From positions 5,564,001-5,628,000 of the forward strand of contig NZ_CP016076.1 of the NCBI RefSeq assembly GCF_001941625.1: a stretch of DNA of 64,000 nucleotides, given 5' to 3'. Below the pieces are notes generated by a model. That model was not told where the DNA came from. It searched no databases and saw nothing but the letters and a program-made list of their open reading frames with translations. This stretch comes from Actinoalloteichus fjordicus. GTDB lineage: Bacteria; Actinomycetota; Actinomycetes; Mycobacteriales; Pseudonocardiaceae. Below are positions 26,192 through 34,682 of this stretch, piece after piece. The position numbers and the translations under genes were made by a program. Each line of letters begins with the position of its first letter. The stretch's first letter is position 1.

Positions 26192-26719
26192 ATGAGGAGA
26201 TCGTCTCGGCCGCTGCTCGTCGCGCTCGGCCTGATCGTTCTGACCGGCTGCGGTGCGCCAGGTTCGGGCATCGGGATGGAATGCACGGCCATCGGAGCCC
26301 GCACCGGCCTAGGCCTGGACATCGCCGCCGAGCTCGCCCCGGACGTCGACGCGGCGGCGGTGCGGCTCTGCCAGGACGACGATTGTACGGAGACCGACCT
26401 GCCCGCCTGCGGGGACGACTGCGAGCTCGACGGTCTGCGGCCCGGCACGGACACGGTCGACCAGGGCTGTGCGGACGGCGTCTGCTCGGCCTCCTCGGTG
26501 CCCAACGGCGAACTGCACGGCTTCGTCGAGCTTCCCGAGCTGGTCTCGGGGCCCGCGGAGGTGTCGGTGACGCTCCTCGACCAGGCAGGCACGGAGGTCC
26601 TGACCGAGAGGATCACGGTGACCGTCGAGGACGTCTACCCCAATGGTCCCGAATGCGGCGTCGGCGGCGCGGCCGCCGGGGTTCGGGTCACCGAGGAGCA
26701 CACGCTGGTCGAGGTCTGA
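26192..26719 (+). CDS. Hypothetical lipoprotein, Cys-rich
   Basis: The 175-residue protein has a lipoprotein signal (LIVLTGC, Cys20) and a secreted domain with several cysteines (in ECTAIG, RLCQDDDCTETDLPACGDDCELDG, QGCADGVC and PECG). These probably form disulfides. The remainder looks beta-rich. No catalytic motif is seen and the function is unknown. It is convergent with hemQ. Confidence 0.78.
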   Translation: MRRSSRPLLVALGLIVLTGCGAPGSGIGMECTAIGARTGLGLDIAAELAPDVDAAAVRLCQDDDCTETDLPACGDDCELDGLRPGTDTVDQGCADGVCSASSVPNGELHGFVELPELVSGPAEVSVTLLDQAGTEVLTERITVTVEDVYPNGPECGVGGAAAGVRVTEEHTLVEV

Positions 26720-26827
26720 GCGCGAAGCGCCGCCGGACCGCGGCGCCCGTCAGACATTCCCGCCCGAACAACGCTCCGCCGGAGCAGCCCCGTGCCGCAC
26801 TCGCACGGGACCACTCCGTGGTGCAGA

Positions 26828-27520
26828 TCAGGGCAGCCGGTCGACCAGTTCGCCGACGGAGACGCGGACGCCGGTGTAGAAGGGCAGCTCCTCACGGACG
26901 TGCCGACGTGCCTCGGTGGCTCGCAGTTCCCGCATCAGGTCGACGATCCGGTGCAGCTCGGCCGCCTCGAAGGCCAGCAGCCACTCGTAGTCGCCGAGCG
27001 CGAACGAGGACACGGTGTTGGCCCGCACGTCCGGGAAGGGCCTGGCCGCCTTGCCGTGGTCGGCGAGCATCGTGCGCCGCTCGTCCTCCGGCAGCAGGTA
27101 CCAGTCGTAAGACCGCACGAAGGGGTACACGCACAGGTACTTCTGCGGCTCCTCCCCCGCGAGGAACGCGGGGATGTGCGACCGGTTGAACTCGGCGGGC
27201 CGGTGCAGCCCGACGCTGCTCCACACCGGCTCGCTGGCCTGACCGAGAACCGTGCGCCGCAGGCCGGTGTAGGCCGCCTGCACGGCCTCGACGTCCTCGG
27301 CGTGCCACCAGATCATGAAGTCGGCGTCGGCCCGCAGCCCGGAGACGTCGTAGACGCCCCGGACGACCACTCCCCGTCCTTCGAGCCCGGCGAGGTACTC
27401 CTCCGCCTCACGGGCCGTCTCAGCCCGATCGACGGGCAGCGCGCCCTGTTCGATACGGAAGACCGACCACATGGTGTATCGGATGGACGAGTTGATCTCA
27501 GCCACGTTCACGCCAGACAT
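26828..27520 (-). CDS. hemQ: Coproheme decarboxylase (chlorite dismutase family)
   Basis: The 230-residue HemQ/ChdC decarboxylates coproheme III to heme b, the last step of the coproporphyrin-dependent pathway used by Gram-positives. Family signatures are [54 protein letters not shown] and [19 protein letters not shown], followed by [22 protein letters not shown]. The WYLLP tyrosine lies where the family's catalytic Tyr is. It follows hemY by only four bases and is the last gene of the hemE-hemY-hemQ operon. Confidence 0.95.
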   Translation of the reverse strand: MSGVNVAEINSSIRYTMWSVFRIEQGALPVDRAETAREAEEYLAGLEGRGVVVRGVYDVSGLRADADFMIWWHAEDVEAVQAAYTGLRRTVLGQASEPVWSSVGLHRPAEFNRSHIPAFLAGEEPQKYLCVYPFVRSYDWYLLPEDERRTMLADHGKAARPFPDVRANTVSSFALGDYEWLLAFEAAELHRIVDLMRELRATEARRHVREELPFYTGVRVSVGELVDRLP

Positions 27521-27524
27521 GGGC

Positions 27525-28994
27525 TCATCCTCGCACCGGGTCGCGCAGGATCGTCGTGGAGGTCAGCTCCGCCGCCAACGCGGCGGCGGCCCGGCGGGCG
27601 CCCCCCACACAGGCGGCCAGGCCGATGCCGTCGAAGGCGGCCCCGGTGACCTCGAGGCCTGCCAGCCCGGCGACCTCGGCCCTGATCCGCCGCACCAGGT
27701 CGATGTGACCGACGCCGTACTGCGGCAACGCACCGCCCCAGCGCGTCACCAGGGTGTCGACCGGTTCGGCACGGGCGCCCGTGAGCTCGGCGAGGTCCGC
27801 CCGGACCGCGCCGATCAATTCGTCGTCGTCGCGCTGCATGGTCTCGATCTCGCCGAACCGGCCGATGGAACCGCGCACCAGCAGCGGCGCCGAGGGATCG
27901 CGGTCGGCGCCGAGGTGACCCCATTTGCGGCTGGAGAAGGTGAAGGCCTTCGCGGTGAAGTCGGTCCCGTCGTCGTGCCGTTCGCCTCGGGCGATGAGGA
28001 CCCCGCTGGCGTCGGGCAGCGGCACGCTCGGCGGCAGCGCCAGGCTGACCACGACGGTGGAGGCGACGTCGATGGCGCTGTAGGCGGTGGCGGCCGCCGG
28101 GGCCGTCACCGCGAGCAGCCGCCGGGCCGCAGGCGGCGGCACGGCGAGCAGCACGGCGTCGACCTCGAGCAGCTCCGGGCTCGGCACCGCGCCGAACGCC
28201 AACCGCCAACCGACGTCGCCCCTGGTCAGCGCGTGCACCGGCAGGCCGAGTCGCACCGTCGCGCCCGCCGCCTCCGCCAACCGGTCGATCAGCCGGATCA
28301 GTCCGCCGCGCAGCGTGCCGAACACCGGCTGCCGGACCGCGCCGGACGGCAGGGCGGGCGGAAGCAGGGTGGCGGCGGCGTGCAGGACCGAGCCGTCGCC
28401 CTCGTCGATGGCGCGGGCGAGAGCAGGCATCGTCGCGCGCAGGCCCAGCCGGTCCGCGTCGCCCGCGTAGACCCCGCCCAGCATCGGATCGACGAGACGG
28501 TCGGTCAGCTCGTCACCGAATCGCGCCCGCAGCATCCTGCCCAGCGAGACGTCACCGCCGCCCAGCCGCAGCGGCGGGGCGGCAGGCTCCTCGGCCACCG
28601 TCGCGAGCGCCTGCTCCGACAGCACGCCGTGCAGCGCCTCCACCGAGCCGGGCACGCCCTGCACGGTGCCGCCGACCGGCATCGGCACGGTGCGGCCGCC
28701 CGCCCGGACCGTCGGTCCGGCCGTCGTGGGGTGGACCATCTCGCTCATGGCGCCCAGGTCGCCGAGGAGATCGAGAACCTCCGGCCTGCGCACCAGGAAG
28801 GCCTCGGCCCCGACGTCGAAGGCGCCGCCGCCGAGCTGCGCGGTGGAGAGCTTGCCGCCCAGACGACGGCTCTGCTCCAGCACAGTGATCCTGGCGGCTC
28901 GACCGAGCAGCCTGCGCAGTTCGTAGGCGGCGGTGAGGCCGGACACCCCGCCGCCGATCACCGCGATGTGCGGTACCTGCTGCGGTCTGGTCAC
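27525..28994 (-). CDS. hemY: Coproporphyrinogen/protoporphyrinogen oxidase
   Basis: The 489-residue FAD enzyme (HemY, also called CgoX) oxidises coproporphyrinogen III to coproporphyrin III in actinobacteria. The dinucleotide-binding motif [15 protein letters not shown] lies at about residues 12-26, followed by [15 protein letters not shown]-terminal segments include [36 protein letters not shown] and [22 protein letters not shown] (the second FAD site). It overlaps hemE by four bases upstream and nearly touches hemQ downstream. Confidence 0.95.
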   Translation of the reverse strand: MTRPQQVPHIAVIGGGVSGLTAAYELRRLLGRAARITVLEQSRRLGGKLSTAQLGGGAFDVGAEAFLVRRPEVLDLLGDLGAMSEMVHPTTAGPTVRAGGRTVPMPVGGTVQGVPGSVEALHGVLSEQALATVAEEPAAPPLRLGGGDVSLGRMLRARFGDELTDRLVDPMLGGVYAGDADRLGLRATMPALARAIDEGDGSVLHAAATLLPPALPSGAVRQPVFGTLRGGLIRLIDRLAEAAGATVRLGLPVHALTRGDVGWRLAFGAVPSPELLEVDAVLLAVPPPAARRLLAVTAPAAATAYSAIDVASTVVVSLALPPSVPLPDASGVLIARGERHDDGTDFTAKAFTFSSRKWGHLGADRDPSAPLLVRGSIGRFGEIETMQRDDDELIGAVRADLAELTGARAEPVDTLVTRWGGALPQYGVGHIDLVRRIRAEVAGLAGLEVTGAAFDGIGLAACVGGARRAAAALAAELTSTTILRDPVRG

Positions 28995-30112
28995 CGAGTT
29001 TCGGCTTCCACGCCCGCCCCGTCGGACTCGACCGAGCTGACGCCGCGCTCATGAACCAGCTCGACGACCCTGGTGATCATGTCCGGGTCGGTGTCGGGCA
29101 GGACCCCGTGCCCGAGGTTGAAGACGTGCCCGCCGGTCCGCCGTCCTTCGGCGAGGATTCGGTCGACCTCGCTCTCAATCGCGGGAACGCCCGCGAAGAG
29201 CACGGCCGGGTCGAGGTTGCCCTGCACCACCGGAGCGGGTTCGGCGGGAGCCGCGGCGACCAGCCTGCGCGCGGCGGCGTCCAGCGGCGTCCGCCAGTCG
29301 ACGCCGACCACGTCGGCACCCGCCTCGCGCATCGCGGGCAGCAGCTCACCCGTGCCGACGCCGAAATGGAACCGGGGCACGCCTGCCTCGGCCAGCCCGC
29401 CGAGCACCTTGGCCGAGTGCGGGAGGACGAACTCGCGGTAGTCGCGTTCGCTCAGCGCACCCGCCCAGGAGTCGAAGAGCTGGACGGCGTCCACGCCTGC
29501 GGCGATCTGCGTGCGCAGGAAGCTCAGGGTGAGGTCGGCAAGCCGGTCGAGCAGGGCGTGCCAGGTCTCGGGCTCGGCGTGCATCAACGCCTTGGTCCGC
29601 TCGTGGTTGCGGCTCGGGCCGCCCTCCACCAGGTACGAGGCCACGGTGAACGGAGCGCCTGCGAACCCGATCAGCGGCGTGCTGCCCAACTCGGCGATGA
29701 CGAGCCGGATCGCCTCGGCGACGGGCGCCACCTGCTCGTCCTGCAAGACCGGCAGCGCGGCGACGTCGGCGGCCGAGCGCACCGGGTCGGCGATCACCGG
29801 GCCGGTGCCTGGCACGATGTCCAGGTCGACGCCTGCGGCGAACAACGGCACCACGATGTCGCTGAACAGGATCGCGGCGTCGACGCCGTGCCTGCGGACC
29901 GGCTGAAGAGTGACCTCGCAGGCCAGCTCGGGGGTCAGGCACGCCTCAAGCATCGGGATCCCCGCGCGCACCTTGCGGTACTCGGGCAGGGATCGACCGG
30001 CCTGCCGCATGAACCACACGGGCGTACGGCTGGGACGACCGCCCTGTGCGGCGATCAGAAACGGGGCATCGGAGAGGTCCCTACGAGCGGGCACCAGCGC
30101 AGCGTTCGTCAT
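28991..30112 (-). CDS. hemE: Uroporphyrinogen decarboxylase
   Basis: The 373-residue HemE removes four carboxyl groups from uroporphyrinogen III to give coproporphyrinogen III. Diagnostic segments are [16 protein letters not shown] near residue 30, the FSDIVVP motif with the catalytic Asp near 85, [33 protein letters not shown] and [15 protein letters not shown] prefer the ATG at 30112; an in-frame ATG at 30124 is possible. It heads the operon hemE-hemY-hemQ and is divergent from the DUF3000 gene. Confidence 0.95.
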   Translation of the reverse strand: MTNAALVPARRDLSDAPFLIAAQGGRPSRTPVWFMRQAGRSLPEYRKVRAGIPMLEACLTPELACEVTLQPVRRHGVDAAILFSDIVVPLFAAGVDLDIVPGTGPVIADPVRSAADVAALPVLQDEQVAPVAEAIRLVIAELGSTPLIGFAGAPFTVASYLVEGGPSRNHERTKALMHAEPETWHALLDRLADLTLSFLRTQIAAGVDAVQLFDSWAGALSERDYREFVLPHSAKVLGGLAEAGVPRFHFGVGTGELLPAMREAGADVVGVDWRTPLDAAARRLVAAAPAEPAPVVQGNLDPAVLFAGVPAIESEVDRILAEGRRTGGHVFNLGHGVLPDTDPDMITRVVELVHERGVSSVESDGAGVEAETR

Positions 30113-30397
30113 CTCGCCGACCATTTTCCCACGAGGCGTCCAGGCCGTGCGGCACGACCGGCACCGAATGTGAGGTAGGGCGCTCACCCGCGTGACGCGC
30201 GGGCCCGCGCGCCTGCGCGCAGGCCCGCGCCGGGCGGACCCGACCGTGTTCGGGTGACCAGGGGGCGATTCGGGGCGGACCGGCGGTTCTCGGCCACCCG
30301 ATGCCGATGAGATCGCGAGGGGCGTTCCGCCGCGGTCCGCCGAAGATCGACTGGGTCCCTTCGGCGTGGCGAACCCCGCATCATCCCCGATTGCCTC

Positions 30398-30403
30398 TAC
30401 AGT
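30398..30403 (+). promoter_or_regulatory. -10 element of the DUF3000 gene (leaderless type)
   Basis: TACAGT ends eight bases before the GTG at 30412. Confidence 0.45.
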
Positions 30404-30411
30404 CGCGATTC

Positions 30412-30966
30412 GTGACCGGGATGACTCCAGTACCTGAGGTGTTCCGGCACGCCGTGAGCACCTTGAAGTCGGTCCGACCTCGGTCGGAGTTGACCTTCGA
30501 GGAGGTCCGGCCGCCGCAGCGACTCGCACCGTGGGCCTATGCGTTGAGTGCCGAGGTGACGGGTCCCACCAACGAGTTCGCCTCCGGCAGGCTCGTGGTG
30601 CTCCATGATCCCGACAACATCGACGTCTGGAACGGCGAGCTGCGCGTGGTGGTGTACCTCCAGGCGGAGCTGGACTCGGAGTTCGCCAGCGACCCGCTGC
30701 TGCCGCAGGTGGGCTGGTCATGGCTCACCGACGCGCTCGAAGGCTGCGGGGCCCGCTGGACGACCTTGGGCGGCACGGTCACCGTGACGTCCTCCGCGCG
30801 ATTCGGCGAGATCGACGGCCCCGCCCACACCCACGACCTGGAACTGCGGGCGTCCTGGACGGCGTCGGACTCCGAACTGGCCGCGCACGGCGAGGCGTTG
30901 TGCGAGGTGCTGGCCAGTGCGGCAGGTCTGCCGCCGATCGGCGTGGTCGAACTCCGGCCCCGGTAG
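30412..30966 (+). CDS. DUF3000 family protein
   Basis: This 184-residue actinobacteria-specific protein (DUF3000) has unknown function. Characteristic segments are [26 protein letters not shown] at the start, [41 protein letters not shown] in the middle and [13 protein letters not shown]. No membrane helix or catalytic motif is visible. The GTG start fits a leaderless mRNA; the ATG at 30421 is the alternative. It lies between hemE and RNase D as in mycobacteria, except that a response regulator is inserted here. Confidence 0.88.
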   Translation: MTGMTPVPEVFRHAVSTLKSVRPRSELTFEEVRPPQRLAPWAYALSAEVTGPTNEFASGRLVVLHDPDNIDVWNGELRVVVYLQAELDSEFASDPLLPQVGWSWLTDALEGCGARWTTLGGTVTVTSSARFGEIDGPAHTHDLELRASWTASDSELAAHGEALCEVLASAAGLPPIGVVELRPR

Positions 30967-31193
30967 GCGGCGGAGAACATCGCTCGACGTCTGGTGCATC
31001 CGCGAGCGCGCGGCGCAGGCTCGGGCGTCGAATCTGCGGGATGGCGGTGGTCCCGACCGGCGATGGCGCAGCCGCGCGAGAATCACGACACGTCGACGGG
31101 TGCGGCCGAACGGATCGATCCCGGACCTGATCCCGACGGCCTCTTCTGATCGCTCGGCCGGGCTGCCGCACCGGGCCGTTCTCCTCCCGACTG

Positions 31194-31300
31194 CGATCCA
31201 TCGGCGTCGTTGATCAACGACTGCGGTGATCAGTGACTGCGGTTGATCAACGACGGCGGCTGATCAACGACAGTGACCGATCAACGACGGCGACCGATCG
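31194..31300. repeat. 17-bp tandem repeat array with TGATCA cores
   Basis: Units begin at 31194, 31211, 31227, 31244, 31261, 31278 and 31295, so the period is 17 bp (one interval is 16). The consensus is about TGATCAACGACGGCGGC. The central units share TGATCA, itself a palindrome, followed by ACGAC; the outer units are degraded. Regular spacing in non-coding DNA suggests a protein-binding (iteron-like) array or a minisatellite. Confidence 0.8.
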
Positions 31301-31698
31301 GCGGACGCCCCGACGGCTCCGCAGCGGTGGACGATGCCTGCCGCCTGCGACCCCTCGGACGCCGCCCTGCCCCGACGCGGAGAGCCGCTCGGCCCGCCGT
31401 GCCCCGTCATCGACGGTCGGCCGACCGCCACGGGCGCCCGGACGGCCCTGCGTGCGGCAGATAGTCGGCTGCATCACACTCGGCCGACCGGCCTAGCGAA
31501 GGAGCCTGCTGCTGCCGATGGTTCCTACAGGGCGCGAGTGGACGGGCTGCGACGACAGACGCCGAGGTCACTGGTCCGGTCGGCGGAGGCCCGACTGGGC
31601 TCATCGGGTGGCCGCCAGGACTCCCTGCGGACCGTTCTCTTCTCAGGTCTGAACCAATGCCAAACCCTGAATGTCGCATGAACACTGCTCGGTGTTAG

Positions 31699-31761
31699 CA
31701 AGCCACGGGCTTGTACCCCGATCGTGTTATCACAAGCCACCCTTGTGACAACCCGATCGGG
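31699..31761. promoter_or_regulatory. Cluster of inverted repeats upstream of the response regulator
   Basis: A 20-bp arm at 31717-31736 (CCCGATCGTGTTATCACAAG) pairs with 31742-31761 across a 5-base centre, with 18 of 20 positions symmetrical. A smaller perfect palindrome, CAAGCC-ACG-GGCTTG, lies at 31699-31713. These could be operator sites or an RNA hairpin in the leader of the gene at 31911. Confidence 0.6.
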
Positions 31762-31910
31762 ATAGATCGCACATTGATCGTCCCGCTGGCGCCGTTTGGC
31801 GGCTACGCTGCCCCAGTCGACACCACTTTCGGTCGATCAGTGGCGCGGCTGATTGTCCGAGAGTCCCGGTGCCGGTCGGGGGGCACGACCGACTCCAGGG
31901 AGGTAGTGAC

Positions 31911-32627
31911 GTGGCTGCCGTCGGCTTAGGTCAGGCCGTTCGTACCACGCCAGCCGGTGCTTTGCCGGCCAACATGGTCCCGCACCCGCGGGAAGAGCTG
32001 TTCTCGGTATTGGTGGTAGACGACCATCCGCTACTCCGAGAGGCGATTGCCGCTCGGTTGCAGCAGATGGGCGCAGGCACCGTGCACGAGGCCGCATCGC
32101 TGGCCGAGGCCAGGGCGCGAGCCCTGGCGACAGGTCCGTGCGACCTCGCGATCCTCGATCTCGGGCTCCCGGACGGGAGTGGCATCGACCTGGTCACGGA
32201 ACTCCGTGGCCACGGTTGGCCGCGGATCGTGGTCCTGGCATCCTCCGACGACCCCTATGCGGTCCGGGCGGCGTTTCAGGCAGGCGCTCAGGCGTACCTG
32301 CTGAAGTCCGCCTCGCCGATGGTGGTCACCGACGGGGTGCGCAGGGTCCTCGACGGCGGCGTCTATGCCGACCCGAGCGTGGCACCGGTCCTTGCTGCGG
32401 GCACTCGTGTGCCGGGCACGGACAACACGCCGCGTGAGCTGTCCGCACGCGAGGTCGAGGTGTTGCAGTTAGTCGCCGACGGTCGATCCAACAAGGAGAT
32501 CGGCGAGGCGTTGAATCTGTCCGCACTCACAGTGAAGAGCCATCTGTCGCGGATCGGCCGGAAGCTGGGCACGGGAGACCGTGCGCAGATGGTCGCTCTG
32601 GCAATGCGCGCAGGTGTCATCAGATAA
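31911..32627 (+). CDS. NarL/LuxR-family response regulator (orphan)
   Basis: The 238-residue two-component regulator has a complete receiver: acid pair Asp37-Asp38 (LVVDDHP), phospho-acceptor Asp83 (LAILDLGLPDG), Ser111 and Lys132 (YLLKSAS). A linker leads to a LuxR helix-turn-helix (about 175-238, with LSAREVEVLQLVADGRSNKEIGEALNLSALTVKSHLSRI). No sensor kinase is beside it. GGGAGG precedes the GTG start at 31911. The long upstream region with repeats and palindromes suggests complex control, possibly by itself. It sits between genes that are adjacent in mycobacteria (DUF3000 and rnd). Confidence 0.92.
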   Translation: MAAVGLGQAVRTTPAGALPANMVPHPREELFSVLVVDDHPLLREAIAARLQQMGAGTVHEAASLAEARARALATGPCDLAILDLGLPDGSGIDLVTELRGHGWPRIVVLASSDDPYAVRAAFQAGAQAYLLKSASPMVVTDGVRRVLDGGVYADPSVAPVLAAGTRVPGTDNTPRELSAREVEVLQLVADGRSNKEIGEALNLSALTVKSHLSRIGRKLGTGDRAQMVALAMRAGVIR

Positions 32628-32727
32628 GTCCGGCGCCTTCTGGAGTCCGTGCGGTGTCACGCGACTCCAGAAGGTGCTCGCACCTCGTGTCGATCGACCT
32701 TGCGCGCCGTCGTCGACGACTTCGACG

Positions 32728-32733
32728 TAGGGT
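32728..32733 (+). promoter_or_regulatory. -10 element of rnd (leaderless type)
   Basis: TAGGGT ends eight bases before the GTG at 32742. Confidence 0.4.
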
Positions 32734-32741
32734 CAGCGGCC

Positions 32742-34025
32742 GTGGATGCACACCGTTCCGAACCCGCCGCCGAGCCCGAGATCGAGCCTGGGCGGGACGT
32801 CCGGGAAGTCCCGGGGGTCACCGAGCTCACCGCGCCCGCCGAGGGCGTGCCGCCGGTGGTGACCGACCCCGCCGCGTTGCGAGTGGCCGCCGAGGCCCTC
32901 GCGGCAGGCACGGGGCCGATCGCGGTGGACACCGAGCGTGCGTCCGGGTACCGGTACTCCGCTCGGGCCTACCTGGTGCAGCTGCGCCGGGCGGGCGCGG
33001 GCACGGTGCTGGTCGACCCGATCCCGTTGCGCGGCAGGCTTGCGCCGCTGATCGACGCCATCGGGGGCCAGGAGTGGGTGCTGCATGCGGCGTCCCAGGA
33101 TCTGCCGTGTCTTGCCGAACTCGATCTTCGTCCCTCCGCGCTGTTCGACACCGAGCTGGCGGGCAGGCTCGCCGGCTATCCGAGGGTCGCGCTCGGGGCA
33201 CTGGTCGAGCAGCAGCTCGGGTACCGATTGGAGAAGGGCCACGGCGCCGCGGACTGGTCCCGACGTCCACTGCCTGCCGACTGGCTGAACTACGCGGCCT
33301 TGGACGTCGAACTGCTACTGCAGCTGCGGGAGTCCCTGGAGGCCGAACTCGTGGCTCAGGGCAAACTCGGCTGGGCATTGCAGGAGTTCGAGGCCGTGCG
33401 CACCGCGCCGCCGCCGGGACCGAGGCCGGAGCCGTGGCGACGCACCTCCGGCATCCACCGGCTCCACGCACCTCGCAAGCTGGCCGCCGTCCGTGCGCTG
33501 TGGCAGGCGCGGGACGAGCTGGCCAGGACCAGGGACATCGCGCCGGGCCGCGTGCTTCCGGACAAGGCGATCATCGAAGCGGCCCAGACCCAGCCCGCCG
33601 ACTCCACGGCGCTGGTGGCGCTGCCGATCTTCGGCGGCCGGGCCCAGCGTCGTCGGGCCGACGTCTGGATGGCGGCGCTGCGCGAGGCGGCCGAGCTGCC
33701 GAACTCTGAGCTGCCTGCCTCCTCGCCGCCCTCCGACGGCCCGCCGCCGCCCAACCGGTGGGCCGATCGTGATCCGGAGGCCGCCGCGCGGCTGTCGGCG
33801 GCTCGAGCGGCGTTGACCGCCTTGGCCGAACGACACACGCTGCCCGTGGAGAACCTGCTCCAGCCGGACCTGGTGCGTCGGACGTGCTGGACGCCGCAGG
33901 AGGACCGCTCCGTCGAGGGCACCGCCGCCGCGCTGCGGGCGGGCGGCGCACGCCCCTGGCAGATCGAGCTGGCCGCCGAGCCGCTGAGCACAGCGCTGGC
34001 GGCCCCTGCACCGCCCGCCGCCTGA
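32742..34025 (+). CDS. rnd: Ribonuclease D-like 3'-5' exonuclease with HRDC domain
   Basis: The 427-residue protein has a DEDDy exonuclease domain (about residues 60-230). Exo I is AVDTERASGYRYS (Asp and Glu), Exo II is LHAASQDLPCL (Asp) and Exo III is LNYAALDVELLLQL (Tyr and Asp). An HRDC-type helical region follows (LAAVRALWQARDELARTRDIAPGRVLPDKAIIEAA), and the C-terminal part contains a Pro/Ser-rich linker. It probably trims the 3' ends of stable RNAs. The GTG at 32742 is chosen from the -10 element just upstream; earlier in-frame starts exist. Confidence 0.92.
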   Translation: MDAHRSEPAAEPEIEPGRDVREVPGVTELTAPAEGVPPVVTDPAALRVAAEALAAGTGPIAVDTERASGYRYSARAYLVQLRRAGAGTVLVDPIPLRGRLAPLIDAIGGQEWVLHAASQDLPCLAELDLRPSALFDTELAGRLAGYPRVALGALVEQQLGYRLEKGHGAADWSRRPLPADWLNYAALDVELLLQLRESLEAELVAQGKLGWALQEFEAVRTAPPPGPRPEPWRRTSGIHRLHAPRKLAAVRALWQARDELARTRDIAPGRVLPDKAIIEAAQTQPADSTALVALPIFGGRAQRRRADVWMAALREAAELPNSELPASSPPSDGPPPPNRWADRDPEAAARLSAARAALTALAERHTLPVENLLQPDLVRRTCWTPQEDRSVEGTAAALRAGGARPWQIELAAEPLSTALAAPAPPAA

Positions 34026-34060
34026 TCTTCGCACCGCCGTCGACGGCACGGGGCCGCCCG

Positions 34061-34088
34061 GCAGGCCCCTCCGAGCGGGGCGGCCTGC
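34061..34088. terminator. Possible terminator after rnd
   Basis: GCAGGCC...GGCCTGC arms extend with one mismatch into CCTCC/GGGG around a GAGC loop. Confidence 0.4.
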
Positions 34089-34216
34089 ACGCTGGTGGGG
34101 CATGGACCTCGCGGACCGTTTCATGATTGTCTCAGCGGGGTAGACATCAAGGTCAAGACCACGGTGTCCGGTACACAGACGATGCCGTGTCCGAACACGT
34201 CGACGGGAGAGTCATC

Positions 34217-34465
34217 GTGGACACCTCGGCACTCGTGATCGCAGGGCTGGTCAGCGCAGGCGGCGCGCTGATCATCCTCGCGCTGTTGATCGTCATCACG
34301 ACCGATCGATGGAACGTGCTGCAGACGTTGATCTGGGCGCTGGTCGTGCTGGCCGTGCCGGTGATCGGCGCGGGAGTGTTCCTCGTGGTCGATCATCAGC
34401 AGAAGACGGCGCGCCGGGAGGCAAGACGGGGTGAGGCCGTGGGCGACGTCTCGACACCAGGTTGA
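34217..34465 (+). CDS. Small two-helix membrane protein (PLDc_N-like)
   Basis: The 82-residue protein has two hydrophobic helices (ALVIAGLVSAGGALIILALLIVI and LIWALVVLAVPVIGAGVFLVV). The VVLAVPVIGAGVFLVVDHQQK segment resembles the phospholipase D-nuclease N-terminal (PLDc_N) family of short membrane proteins. It ends in a charged tail. The GTG at 34217 has GGGAGA ten bases upstream. The function is unknown. Confidence 0.72.
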   Translation: MDTSALVIAGLVSAGGALIILALLIVITTDRWNVLQTLIWALVVLAVPVIGAGVFLVVDHQQKTARREARRGEAVGDVSTPG

Positions 34466-34569
34466 CCCTCGTCACGCAGGACCCTCGTTCGACCTGCGGA
34501 AAGCCTCAGAGCTCACGGTGGTCGGCGCGGGGAGTCGTGGAATCTCGACTGCCCCGGGTCCAGCCACTG

Positions 34570-34617
34570 GTTACCAGTCGGTAGCAGCGGCTAGAGTGAT
34601 TGTTACCGGCGGGTAGC
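34570..34617 (+). promoter_or_regulatory. fadAB promoter flanked by two operator copies
   Basis: Two related 16-bp sites, GTTACC-AGTC-GGTAGC (34570-34585) and GTTACC-GGCG-GGTAGC (34602-34617), lie 32 bp apart, about three helical turns. A -10-like TAGAGT (34592-34597) is exactly between them. The inverted half-sites suggest a TetR-type dimer repressor of fatty-acid degradation. Confidence 0.72.
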
Positions 34618-34682
34618 ACAGGTGGCCTCGGTCGCGGTGCCGTCCGCCCAGCCGACCCCCGAGCTTTCAGGAGGAGCACGCC

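Larger units (their letters stand above)
30967..31910. other. Long repeat-rich non-coding region before the response regulator
   Basis: About 940 bp without a credible gene. It contains the 17-bp tandem array at 31194-31300 and a cluster of inverted repeats at 31699-31761. Around 31630-31790 the DNA becomes relatively AT-rich, as in a regulated promoter. Confidence 0.65.

Noticed and set aside
31194-31300. A CRISPR array
   Set aside because: The 17-bp units are contiguous with no unique spacers, and no cas genes are present.
34570-34617. Terminator hairpins instead of operators
   Set aside because: The two sites are repeats of each other flanking a -10 sequence, and their stems are too short and loops too small for terminators.
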